Of a DNA stretch of 64,000 nucleotides, positions 20,656 through 32,180 are shown one piece after another. Source of the stretch: Petunia secreta (taxonomy: Eukaryota; Streptophyta; Magnoliopsida; Solanales; Solanaceae). The notes under the pieces are model-generated. The model did not search any database and was not told where the DNA came from. It worked only from the letters and a program-made list of their open reading frames with translations. Positions within the stretch are counted from its first letter, which is position 1. The number at the start of each line of letters is the position of its first letter. The position numbers and the translations under genes are program-made. The stretch lies in NCBI GenBank assembly GCA_029990175.1, contig JARKIP010000575.1, positions 67,501 to 131,500 on the forward strand, read 5' to 3'.

Positions 20656-23600
20656 CTATATGGAAACACTATTGGGAATTCCTTTGCCAGTTAATCCAAC
20701 TTCACTTGAGGGGTAGAAAGAAATGTAAGGCATCTTTACAGGTCCTGACCTATTCTTCAGTTTCTCATCAGAATTCATTTGTGTAATCTTTTCCTCAACC
20801 TCATTTAGCCTCTTTCCAAATCTTTCAAAAGCCTGAAGTGGTTCTTTGTCCTTTGTCCATTCAGAAGTGTCCCTTTGTCCCAAGTAAACCTCATCTGAAG
20901 TATGCCTTGACAACATCTCAATGAGGGAAATGCCAAGCAGTGTTTGCAGCAGAGGTGTGATTGTTTTCAAGAATGCCTTTTCAGGATTCGTCTTGAGCTC
21001 ATCATACTCGGGGGATCCTGGTTCTGGCATGAATCTTCGGCTTAATGTAGGACGATTAGGGAGGTAACCAGCATAAGGGTATTGCCCGAAATTGACTGCT
21101 GCGTGAAGTGCTGAAGCTACCCATATAATGATGGTGCAAGAGTCTATAAGCTCTTGGACAGTCTGCATTTTAGGCCACCAAGGCTCGTCCCTTTTGTCAC
21201 CATGTCCCTTTTCTCGAAGCTCCTTCCACCATGCTTGGAGTTCTGTATCTCCCTGAATCATGTCATCTGATTTGTAATAAAACTGACAGTATTCCTCAAC
21301 CCAACTTTTGATTGCTGACCAGATTTCCAACCCATCAACAGCATATGGATAGTCTTGAATTAACAACCGAAGGCCATGTGGTGAATTTGAATCCTCAACT
21401 GCCATTCCTCTGCAGTTTAAGTATAACCAACAAAGTCTATGTTAGCAAGGTTCCAAAACCGTGATGAGTGCATTGATTAATACCTGAGGAGTTTTTCATT
21501 TACCTCTTAATAAGATCAGTTGGAAGTGCTTGATCCGGAAACACCCAATATTGCTTGTATAGTACAGCTGACATTTCCAAGGCAAATTTGGAAGGAAAAA
21601 CTGTCATCTCAACAATTCCACCAGCATTAATGAGGGTCTGCCTAGCAAATGCATTTATGAACATTGTATCACGGAAGTGGGGATGCAGAAGCTTGTAGAT
21701 CGGATGGAGAACACTCAACTGCCTGTGTGTTGCAATCACAAATGGCTCAACTGCTGCATGAGTACTCAACCTGTGATACAAGATCAGCACTAACGAAGAA
21801 AAAGTAGTAACTATGAGGGAAGACTGAATATGACGGCTGTCTATTTATGGAATATACCAATGGGAAATAAGCTGATGATAACCGGAGTCATTTACAGCAA
21901 CATAAGCTTTAGCTAGCTCCCACACAGTTGCTTCGTGACCATCATTCGCTGGAGTACACACTTTGCTAATAGCTCCATGTTCATCACCCTCCGGATGGGG
22001 CAAGCTCAGTTCAATTGCTAATGGCTTCAAGGTACCATCTGCTTTTAGAAACAGTAAAGTTCTTGTAGTATAAGTCTTTGTAGCAGTAGTGTTTATGCGT
22101 CTCAAATATGGCATCAGAGTATCATGGTGATTCAATATGAACAATCTGCCCTCCTTAATTGCCTAGGAAGAAGTTAAAGCTCATAAACAACTCTGATTTA
22201 CATATTAATAAGCATCAAAGAATAATATGACACTACCTGTTTTATAGTTAATCCATCAATATTATTCTTTATATGTTCCTCAGTAATTGTACTAATCTGA
22301 TTGCCGAAAGCTTTAGGATCCAGCTTACTTGTCGGAGGAAATTCCTGCAAGTATGAATTTCAGCAGAAAATGGTGCTCAATTCTTTTAGATTGGCAATCA
22401 TCAGATCACACGGCATAGAGAAAGATCTTACTTTTAGAGAAGAGATGACAAGAGGGTTTAGTCCAGCCAGCATTTCTCTCGCAAACTCTTCATCAGTCCT
22501 CCAAGCAGATTTATCTTCTGATCTCCAGAAACCCAGGGGGAAGGGAAAAGGTTTAAGTACAAAATATAACATCAAAATGAAGTTGATTAAAATAGAATGT
22601 TTCTTTCTCAAGCATAAGAGAAGTTGTGCTTTATTATCTTTTCTTACCTTTGATTACTTGTGGCATTGGGAATTTAGAGAGCTGTTCACCATCTGAACGG
22701 AGTAGTTCTTTCAGCAGTTCCATTGGAACAAGATCCCTCACCCTATGAATAAGAGACTCAAAAGGAAACTTAAATCCATCACTATATATTTTTAGTTCAT
22801 CCTCAAATGTGTTAAATTCAGTAAAGCTGGCAGCCTCAAGCTCAGCAAGAAAGATCTGAGATAACATCTTCATTGCATAAGCTGCAAAATCTGACAACTT
22901 CAGCTGACTGAACCTCTCATCTCTGGGCACATAAATCTCTAAGCTTTTAAGTAGTGGCAACCGACTTTCACTTTTAGGATCTGCAGGCACAAGCATAATG
23001 AGGGTCCTAGTAAAGAACTTCCATTAAGCTGCTAAATTGCATAAAATTTGGATAGAAGTCCTACAATTCATTACCTATTGCTGTAGACAAACGACCTGTT
23101 CTCCCTCGACGAGGATAAGGGTATTCAGCTGATCCTCCAAGAATCTTGCGCTCATAAATTGGACCTTTATCAGGATCACCTAAATCATTATAGACATCAT
23201 AATCATAGATCCTGTCCCATTCCTCCAGCATCCCAGTTCCATTTCCTCTCAGCACTTCCAGCTCATCCTCCCGATAACAGCGAAGAAGTGCTGGTGTTTG
23301 GCTAGGTAGGTAAGTCTACATAAAGAAACAAAACTACCAATATAGCATATGAATCATTTTGGAAATCTCTTATTAAAGCATATAAATTCTGTCAATAATA
23401 TTTCTTTGACAGAGTTTATGCGACTAGTTTGTTGAAATCAAGAATCTGGAAAGCTAAATGATACCTCATTGGAGAAGAAAATACGATCTTTTTTGTAGTA
23501 TTCAGAAGGGTAAATCCATGAATTGCAAATGAAGAATACTCGGCCGTGCCCTGGAACATCATCGAGAGTCAATGTCTTCAGATAGAATTCCCTTTGGTGG

Positions 23601-24567
23601 AAGTTCTTGATAAGGAAAGCCCCAGGAACTCCATCCTCTTCCTCCCACTCAAATGTGATTCCAAATGTAGCATCAGCTGATGTCAAAGGTGTGGTTTTGG
23701 CAACCCAATTTTCCAGGTATGCTGGTTTTCCAAGCTTCCCTCTGTACTTGTTGGCTACATAATCAGAAAAAGTTAAATAAACAAAATTTACTATGAACAA
23801 AACGAAAATGAGAAAGCATCAAGCAAGTTGATGATAGTTTACTATAATAAATGTTGATATTTATGCCTTACCAGTGTCAGCAGTGACAGAGCTGATGAGC
23901 TGCAGAGAGACCTTATGTCCAAGTAACTCATCAACGCATTCGATAACAGATTCCTTGACATCATCTAAATCCAAGACAGTCTTCTTCATTAAGACAACGG
24001 TGCCTTTAACTTTTTTGCTTTCACCGGCTTCAGGAAAAAAGGAGGCATAATGCCATTTCATAAGTTTATGATAAGGGAGCATAGTATTTATAGGCAACGA
24101 TACACATTTGCATGAAACTATGTTTGCCCATTCTCTTGTTTCTATGGAATTATGAGTCCTGATTCAGTTAAAACTACATAGTTCAATGAAAACAGTAGAT
24201 GTGTACTAACTTTTGGAATGAGCATATAACGCCTAGCATGCATTAACTAGTAATGAAAGTGAAAGAACTTGTTTGGCGCACATACCATGCAGTATAATTG
24301 AAGTTTATACACATGAGAACAACCTACGTGGTAATAATTATTTCAAAGTTCTTTACACTATAAGTGCATATCAAGCTAACTATATTTACACCTACACTTT
24401 ACTAGAAATGGAGGAATTTTGAAAGGAAACCTCTTACCTGGATCACCATCAATTAAAGTGAACTGCTCAAAAATCTCTTGAGCTTCATGTTCAGCCAATT
24501 TTGGTGAACCATTGCCCAAAAGAGTATTTGTAATCTTTTTACATATGAATTTGATAGTGGATGCCAT
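20656..24567 (-). CDS. LOX-B: 9-lipoxygenase with two possible 5' ends (889 or 856 residues)
   Basis: Cytosolic-type 9S-lipoxygenase. Core exons: 23465-23754, 23075-23315, 22648-22980, 22432-22517, 22237-22344, 21858-22162, 21504-21770, 20656-21409, all with GT...AG borders. The 5' end is ambiguous. Model 1 adds exon 24438-24567 (ATG at 24567) spliced to 23872-24027 through a pyrimidine-rich acceptor, giving 889 residues. Model 2 starts inside the second exon at ATG 24058 (exon 23872-24058), giving 856. TATA-like boxes precede both. In model 1 numbering the ligands are H549, H554, H741, N745 and terminal I889; the MTVFP motif indicates 9-LOX. Exon 8 has one extra residue (YKQYWVF). Signatures shared with LOX-A (DYDVYNDLG, YLKTLTLDDVPGHG) make these two the closest pair. 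Confidence 0.92.
24085..24092 (-). promoter_or_regulatory. Internal TATA-like box of LOX-B
   Basis: TATAAATA on the minus strand, in the context TTGCCTATAAAT that also surrounds the LOX-C TATA box at 44566-44573. It lies only about 27 bp before ATG 24058, so a transcript from it would have almost no leader. Confidence 0.45.
24438..24567 (-). other. Upstream coding exon of LOX-B (exon 0)
   Basis: It encodes MASTIKFICKKITNTLLG and ends EIFEQFTLIDGDP + one base before a good donor (GTAAGAGG). The phase equals that of the normal LOX exon 1 donor, and its end (HEAQEI...DGDPG) resembles the end of exon 1 in LOX-C (HEAHEI...TGDSG). It can therefore splice in frame either to the 156-bp exon at 23872-24027 or straight to exon 2 at 23754. 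It may be an extra exon of LOX-B or the first exon of a lost fifth LOX copy. Confidence 0.6.
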
Positions 24568-24630
24568 AATTATCTCAAATTTTAATCCTGAGCTAAAATT
24601 TGAACTTAGGAGCAAACGATGATAATATGA

Positions 24631-24638
24631 CCTTTATA
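24631..24638 (-). promoter_or_regulatory. TATA box upstream of LOX-B exon 0
   Basis: TATAAAGG on the minus strand, about 65 bp upstream of ATG 24567. Confidence 0.5.
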
Positions 24639-24639
24639 T

Positions 24640-25260
24640 TAATGGGGAGACCAACAGGTGAGATTTTGTGTTTATCTACTTATAAGCATACTATACTAAC
24701 TTATAATCTTATCGATTAGGAGTACCCTCAAGGAGCCAAGTACTCAAGTCAAAATGCTTGGTATTGTTACACTAATTGATATAAGTTGTTAGAAATCATT
24801 TATTCACACAATTCTCTAAGCAATATTGGAATTTGTGCATTTGATCGTTCAACCTTCCATTTTATCCGTAGTAAAAGAACCCCAAATTATAGTGCAAAAG
24901 TTTAGTAAGTTATCACAATGTTGCCTTATCACCAAGAATGGCAGTCAACATTATTCAATTTGATTGCCCCCTCATAAAGTCATCTAACATTAGTATTGAT
25001 TAGTCAAACAGATAACTGTATAAATGAGCTGAATTTACATATATCGAGATTCAATATTAGTGTCATAACATAATTCATTCTCGATATCGTAATTTGAGAA
25101 TTGAGAGTGAACAAACAGTTTAGATTTAAAAGCCACTGATATAGGTTGGATATGAAGTTTAAGAGCCACTCATATAGGTAGGCGAGAAGGTGAAGAGGAA
25201 AGGGGTGTTAGAATGTCTCACGTTGATTGAATGAATTAAAAAATCATAGCCCATCTTATG
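24640..25260. other. LOX-B upstream region
   Basis: No gene recognised; contains the LOX-B promoter by position. Confidence 0.55.
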
Positions 25261-25266
25261 CTTTTT

Positions 25267-25668
25267 AAAGTTGATTAGAGCTTGTTTGACAAAGCTTCTT
25301 GGGAGAATTCCTTATTTTTTTTTCAAAAAGTGCCCATTTTAAAATTTTAGAGTGTTTGGCCAAACTTTTAGAGAAAAATAATTGCTTTTAAGTGACAGCG
25401 GAAGCTGTTTTTCTGCTGTCGAGAAGAAGCTGAAAAAGTAGCTTCTTGAAAAAATAAGTACTTTTGATTATTTGGGACAAAAATACACATTTCAAACTAC
25501 TATATTTAATCAAATTAATATTATTATATATCCACTTTCGTAATAACAAAAGTACTTTTCTAAAATTTGGTCAAACACAAACTGCTTATCTCATAAATCA
25601 TTTACTTGAAAAGTACTTTTGATAAAAAACACTACTCAAAATAAGCTGAGTTTGGCAGCTTGGATAAA
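25267..25668. mobile_element. MITE with fold-back ends
   Basis: The left end reads GAGCTTGTTTGACAAAGCTT; the right end, on the opposite strand, starts CCAAGCTGCCAAACTCAGC. The interior has mirrored AAGCTTCTT and AAAAGTACTTTT motifs, so most of the element can fold on itself. There is no coding capacity. Such elements with TTTGGCCAAGCTT-type ends are common near Solanaceae genes; a target duplication was not resolved. It lies about 0.6 kb upstream of the LOX-B exon 0 promoter. Confidence 0.65.
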
Positions 25669-25780
25669 GAGGCTCTGAGGCTCAAAAATCATATGCTTTA
25701 CACTATATAAACCATAGCAAAAAGAGATTTTGGTTCGTAGAGAAATCTATTAGGTTCATTCAAGATAACAAAAATATATA

Positions 25781-26572
25781 GGAAAAATTACGGCGGAAGA
25801 TACTCTAAACATTTTAACGACACAATATACCAATATTTCAAATAATTACCCTACATATCAATATTTTTTATTTTATTATCGTACATATACTTTTTTCATT
25901 CTCTATCGCTAACAAAAACCCTATTTCTTCCTCCCTCTCTTTTTCTCCCCTCCTCCACCCACTCATCGTCGGCCGACGACCTGTCTTCTCTGGCAAAGAG
26001 AGGTACTCGACGACCTCTCTTCAGTCTTCTTTGTGCTGCTACGACCTTTGTCGAGCTGCTGTGTGTCCTTTGTTGCGGTGTTTGTTGTTGCTTCTGGTTG
26101 TGTGCGGCAACGGCTGGAGTTGCTGCCGTCGATCTGTTTCTCCCTCTTCGCCTTTTCTTTTTTATGTGTGCGTATATGTGCATTTCAAGTGTATGTTTGG
26201 TTAAATATTATTGTATGTCTAGTTGTATATTTTTGCATATAATAGTATTTATGTGTATGTGTGTATCCCATTTTTGTCCATAAATCCTCTTGTATGTCTT
26301 GTATGTGTGGTATATATATGTGTATAATTGTATACTTTTATATTTATATTTTTATGTACGTTTATGTATTTTTAAAGATCAAATCTACTATTTTATTAGT
26401 TATGAAAGTATATTTAGTATGTTTATTCAACATTATCTTTTTTTAGATTTACATGGTTTTAATGGAAGTTGTATATCTAGAGTAAAAAAAATATTGCCAT
26501 ATGTATAAAGTAGTATAATATTGGTATTTTTTGTAATATTGATGTTAGGGTTGTATATTTATGTAATTGTCC
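25781..26572. mobile_element. Non-autonomous Mutator-like element (about 790 bp)
   Basis: The ends GGAAAAATTAC and, on the other strand, GGACAATTAC continue into longer imperfect inverted repeats with ATACCAATATT motifs on both sides. Inside are an AAAAACCCTA stretch, a CT-rich run (25925-25965), a GC-richer coding-like core (25965-26150) and a TGTATATGTGTAT-rich tail. The same internal order occurs in the element at 39266-40337. No transposase. Both strands give ORFs of 60-95 codons with no recognisable domain. The target duplication is not clear (flanks are TATATA-rich). Confidence 0.5.
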
Positions 26573-26599
26573 TGTATATATTTTACAACAAATGACTTA

Positions 26600-26790
26600 T
26601 AGCCTGTTTGGCCAAGTTTTTGGAAAGCCAAAAGTGCTTGTATTCTATTTTTTTTTTTTAAAAAAAAAAAAAAACTTTTGAGGAAATTTGAGGTGTTTGG
26701 CTAAAATAAAAAAGTGTTTTGAGAAAAATAAGAAAAAACAGTTTTTCTGCCGTTGGGGAGAAGCTATAAGCAGTTTATTAATTTTCACTC
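26600..26790. mobile_element. Partial MITE related to 25267-25668
   Basis: Starts AGCCTGTTTGGCCAAGTTTT and contains CAGTTTTTCTGCCGTTGGGGAGAAGCT, matching the CTGTTTTTCTGCTGTCGAGAAGAAGCT region of the neighbour. The right half is missing. Confidence 0.5.
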
Positions 26791-26799
26791 ATAGCTTGA

Positions 26800-28119
26800 G
26801 CCTGGGGAGTCCGATTTCGAGCCGTTTGCTTCTGCAGAATCAATACTTGGAATTCTGCAACATATCAAAAATTCATATCCAAAAAGCCTTGTGGATCGAT
26901 TGGACTTAGTTTTGTTAAGTTAACCACAATGTATCCCGTGTTGCTTTTACAGCTCTGTGTGATCTCGCGGAAAAATTCATATCTCGAGTTAGGAGCGTCG
27001 AAATCATAAACTGTTTACGCCGTTAGAAAGAAATCTTTTGGGAGTATAAGATATAACAAAACTATTCATTGATTCCCTCTGCATTTATACAGTTTATATT
27101 TTGAAATTAGTCTTAAATTTTGACATTGTAAATCTCACTGCTTTAAGTGTCTTGATAAAATAAATCATGTCATCTTGTAGGAACGTCATAATTCAAATCC
27201 ATCTGCTTTGTTGAAAACTAGACTCATAGAAAAACAACTCCTGAAAATATTGAGCTAGGCAAAAGTCTTTAAATATTTTTTTTAGTAATTTCTCGAAGTT
27301 GATCCAGCCGCATCAAACTTTCAAATGTACATACTTTTGGCAAGAAATTCATATCTCAAGCTTGGAGATTCTGAATTGTGATTTGTCTGTGTCGCTGGAG
27401 AGGCAGCCCTGAGATGCACAATATATGCAAGTATTGTGACAAGAATCCTTTTAGATTGGCTACGGAAATTTCTTGAAATTGGCCAAAATGTTGTGAACCT
27501 TCAAGTTTGTATGCTACCGAGAGCCATTCAAGACGAGTTGGCTGCAATTCTTTGCTTCAACTTGTTTTCATAAATAAGGATATTTGTTAATATGATGTAC
27601 ATCAGATATCATTTCTTTCCCTTTTTTCTTATGAAATTTGATTGAAGTACGAAATTCTCTCAATATTGAAGCAATAAAATTCATCTTTGCAATTTGATGT
27701 GTATTGTATTCTTGAACTTGACCATGTACATTTTGTATTTGATTGAATAGATGTGACACCGCCAACTTCAATTTTGATGATTTTGTCACGCTATATTTGC
27801 TTTTCTTTTTTTTAAACTTAAACAACTGAACTTAGAATAAAACTTCTAAGTTGCCTATGTACTCCGTTGAACAGGATCCGGTCATAGTGTAGTTGAAAAT
27901 CAGTGACTTTACAATGCAATTTATACTTTTGAAAAGAAAAAAGAAAAAATAGTAACATACAGTCTAAACTCGTGTGTTTAGGAGCATCGTGACGTGCAGT
28001 TTAGGATCGTGCTTCATGGAGCATTGTGACTTGCAATTTAGGATCATGCTTTAAGGATCATTTTGACTTGCATTTTAAGCTCGTGTTTCGAGGAGAGTTG
28101 TGGCTAAAATGTCTCTGTC
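26800..28119. other. Unassigned sequence, probably retrotransposon-derived
   Basis: An AAATTCATATC motif recurs three times (about 26865, 26970 and 27345). The style (CTTGAGCCTGGGGAGTCCG) resembles plant gypsy LTRs but I could not place ends. The last part (about 27870-28119) continues, on the minus strand, the decayed gypsy gag region interrupted by the solo LTR at 28125. Confidence 0.35.
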
Positions 28120-28124
28120 TTCAC

Positions 28125-31100
28125 TGTTGACACCCAATTTCGTCCCAAGATTTAATTAACAGCTAAATTATTTAAATGAGAATCAATTATGAAAATAAAA
28201 TTAAAATTAGAATTAGATAATTAAAATTATTTGAATTGAAATTAATTAATTAAATTTAATTAAAGTAAATTAACTAATTTCAAAAGAAGGCTAAAATAGT
28301 TCTAAGTCCTAAATTCAAGCCTATTCGTGCAAAGCAATATACACACTTATACAACATACATTACAATTTCCTGGCCCATCAGCCCATTACCTAACCCGGC
28401 CCAAACCCTACACTTATCTCCCCTAATCAGAATCCCATTCCCCAACCCGATTTCCCCTTAACCCAACGTAGAACCCTAATCCCTTTCCCCTTAATCCCAA
28501 TTTTCGCCAATAATCTCCTCCATGAATCAGTCCAAAAGCCTCCATACCATGGTCCCCCCACTCTCTTTTTCCTCTCTCTAGTACAAGAACTCGATCGATC
28601 CTAACCCTCCGTTTTGAACGCGGATCAATCCGAGCCCTCAATCCGTTCCAACGTTCGATTTCCTTAGAGATAAGGATGGAATGGTACGATCCCTAAGGGG
28701 ATTAGACCATTTCACCCTCGTCTCAAAAGGAAAAAGAAAAATGAGCAAGGGTGGATTCGAAATTTTGAAGCGGGAGTCCAAACCCTAAATTCAGGTATAT
28801 AATCATCCATTTTATTCATTTTGAAGGTCAGTTTTTGAAGGGAAGGAGGCAGTAACTAAAAAATAGGCGGAGTATATACACATATTCTCTGAGTTTCAAT
28901 CTTAAAATATACATAGACGACTGTTATTATTTCGGGTCGATTTGTGTGGTCGCTTCAACGTTCAAGTCGTCACCTTGTTCAAGTCGTTATTTTTAAGTTC
29001 TCGCCCTTTTTCACTGCTCCGCAAAAGGTGAATCCTATTACTTTTATTTCTTCTTTTTTTAATGTGCTTACCTTCTGCATAAAACTCTAATCTTTAATGT
29101 GCTTGTCGAATAAAATCTTGTCTATGATCACTTGAACCTGTGTTTAATAGTTTAAGATAGGAGTTTGGAGTTTCGCTTGAATAAAGCTTGAATCTTTGAC
29201 GAAAATAATGCCTTTCCTTGCTTGCATATTGATATGAAGCTGCCTTGAAACTGCAAGGCATTGGTAAGTTGTAATAAAGTTGTTTTGGGCTAGGGTTAAT
29301 AACTTCATGTGAGTGTGAAGATTGTTGGCATAAAACTGTTTTCCTGAAAGTTTTAAAATGATAAACCAAGCATAGGAAATCTCTGTTTAGGGGTTAATAA
29401 AGGTGTTCATGTTTTTAGTTTGTTGTAGAAGTAAAACATGTATGGTTTGTTTGTCCATTTGCTATGTGTTTGGTTGTCTCAGCTGCCTAGGCAGTTCTGG
29501 AGTTCTGGTGAGTTGGAGCAAGGTTTTTGGTAGTTGGTTCTTAGTTAGCTAGGCCTGTGGCTGGTTGAGGTGAGGCTGCTTTAGGTGTAGAAGGAGCAGC
29601 TCATGTATGAGAAAGTATAGGGTGGTCCTTGGAAGCAGCAGGGGTTAGAAAGAGGTTTGCTTTGGTTGTTTTGGGGTTAGTTCATTTGTAATGCAGGGAG
29701 TTGAGAGGGGTTGTATCTAGGGTGGTTTGCAGGTATGTATGTGAGTGTTAGAAGAGGGTAGGGTCGGTTTTGTTGCATTGGTTGTTGGCATGTATGTTTG
29801 TGAGATGCAGAGGTATGTGTTTGTGTTTATGCAGAGGTGTGTGAAGTGAGTCTGTGAGTGCCTGGTTTCTGCAGGATTTATTGTTTCCTATTCCTGTGGG
29901 TGTAAAGAGTTCAGGAAGTTTCTTTTATGGTCTTGGTTCAGTTGGTTTGCAATTTAGAGTAGGTGTGCAGATTGGCTGAAGAGGGAGTGTAGGGGTTCTA
30001 GAGAGGTTGTTCTGGTGTATGGTGAGAATGTAAGAGGGTGCAGATAAGTGTAAAGGGTGCAGGTAGCTTGAGAGAATTGGCAGGTTTTTGATGGAGTGTT
30101 GTTTCAAGTTCTGTGAGAGTAGCAGCAGTTTCTCAAAGTATTCAGGGAGTTCTTGATGGGTTAGATTGGATGCTAGAAGGATATGTGAGGGTTTATAAGG
30201 TGACGTTAGATTGGTGAATTCATTCAATCTGCAGCTTAGCTCCCTGTTTCCCTCTAGTTTCCTTTTCTGTCAATAGTTTTTCCTTAAGTTGCCTGCTCAT
30301 TTCTGTCTCCTCTTTACCTATTAGCAGCCTATCCTTCTTAAGTTATCAATTCCCTAGTGTTTCGGTCCCAATTCCTGGTCGTGTAATGCCATTAATCTGT
30401 TAAGAAGGGTCTGAGTTTATAGGCTTTTCCTAGCATGCTAATTGTTTAAAAAAAGCTGTCTTAAGCTAGTGTAGCCCTAAATTTCAAGTCCTCTATTTTA
30501 TTCCAGCTTTGAAGTACTCTAATTAGTACTAATTGTGTTCAAAGTTTCCTATTAAATGAGTCAAAGCGAGTAATAGGATTAGTCTATGCCTGTTCCTTCA
30601 CGCTTTTTTTCTTGCTTCATTAAAAGATAACCTGCATTAAAGATGGCCTTGATATGAAATCTGTACTCCTGGAGATTGATACGAAATTGTTCTTCTTCAT
30701 AAAATATTATTGTTCAAGTCCTTGGTAACTCCTCTCTCTTGTTGGCATATGAAATCTGAAATAGTGGCTGTTAGATTAACTTTGATAACGTTATGGCTGT
30801 ACGGTAAAATTAGCTAATTGGTTTCGTTTTCTCCAATGACATTTGAACTTGCACTTGCTGCTTCTTTTACTAAATTTCCTTGTCCATTTGTTTAACTTCT
30901 TCTATTCAAATTAATTATGTTTATGTTAGCTAATTTTATTTCCATTTCTTTGCATAATACACCTTGGGGAACGAGTTTGAGTTGCTAAACTCACAAATTG
31001 GGATGACATGCATTTGGGAAGATATTCGATCCGCTCCGCATTTTCGGGACTTGATATCCCCGAAAATGTAAAAGAAAGAAAAAATGAAAATCACAAAGTC

Positions 31101-32180
31101 CAAGGCTCAGTGATTGAGTTTGCGCTTCCGGGTTCTACCTTCTAAACTCCCTCTTCCCCGCTCCCTTAGAAAATGCATGTTGTATAGGACTTCCCCATAG
31201 AATGGATTAGGAGCCCTGTAGGATAGAAATGATATTTGAATTATGAATAATTATTGTAAATTACTTAAATTATTTTTATATGAATGCTTTGTATCATTTC
31301 TTTGCGAATCGCCAATTAATTTATGGATGTTTAGAATCATTTGTCAATTAATGAGTGCAAAATCAAATTCGACTAAAAATCGTACCGTTGTCATGATTCG
31401 CATTTGAATTGCTTCTTTATTTATTATATTAAATATTCAATTATTTATTTATCTAATCTAATTTATTTATTTAGTTAATCAATTAAATTTAAATCCTTTA
31501 TTTATTTATTTACTTAATTTAATTTATTTAATTTCAATTAATCATTTATTTAATCAATTAAATATTTATTCATGTATTCACTTAATTAATCAATTATTAC
31601 TCATTTACTCCTTTATTTAATTAAAATTGATAAGTATTCATTCATTTAATTAAGTTATTTATTTGCATATTTATTTATCTATTTATTCACTAAATTAATT
31701 AATCCTTTATTATTATCCAATTATTTATCTAGTTTGTTTTATTTAATTATCTAACTTCATTTAACCTTTACTTATTTAATTAATCTTAAATTGGATCATT
31801 TATTTATCTAAGTATCGGCATAATTAAAATCTTATCTTATTTATACCATTCATATTATCCTTGTATAAAATTAGCTTTATATATTTATTATCCTTAACAA
31901 ATTCGTGAAAACCGCCGGATTAACCGCATTTAGCGGATTTTCGAAAGTGCTCCCGCAAGGGACCTTATTTCGAATTTAACAGAACCACTTACCTAGAATC
32001 TCTGATTTTAATTTAATTTCATTTAATTAAAGAATAAATTGCACTCATTAGTTAACTTAGGTTCCTAATAATCTTTAAATTAGGTGGCGACTCCGAAGAA
32101 ACCCTTTGGAGTCCCATTTTGTTGAAATATACCCGAAACCTATCTTTTCTCAAAGAAAGGGTAATTTTTGGGGCTCAACA
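28125..32180. mobile_element. Solo LTR of 4056 bp (large gypsy, Tat/Ogre-like)
   Basis: Starts TGTTGACACCC and ends GGGGCTCAACA: TG...CA with a 6-bp inverted repeat TGTTGA/TCAACA. A perfect 5-bp target duplication TTCAC flanks it (28120-28124 and 32181-32185). No internal retroviral coding sequence and no second LTR are present, so it is a solo LTR left by LTR-LTR recombination. A strongly AT-rich tract of TTTATTTA and TTAATTAA motifs spans about 31400-31800. The length is extreme for an LTR but fits Ogre-type elements. It interrupts a minus-strand gypsy gag. Confidence 0.85.

Noticed and set aside
24376..24615. Independent small gene upstream of LOX-B
   Set aside because: It ends in a strong splice donor in LOX exon 1 phase and resembles a LOX first exon, so it is treated as part of LOX-B.
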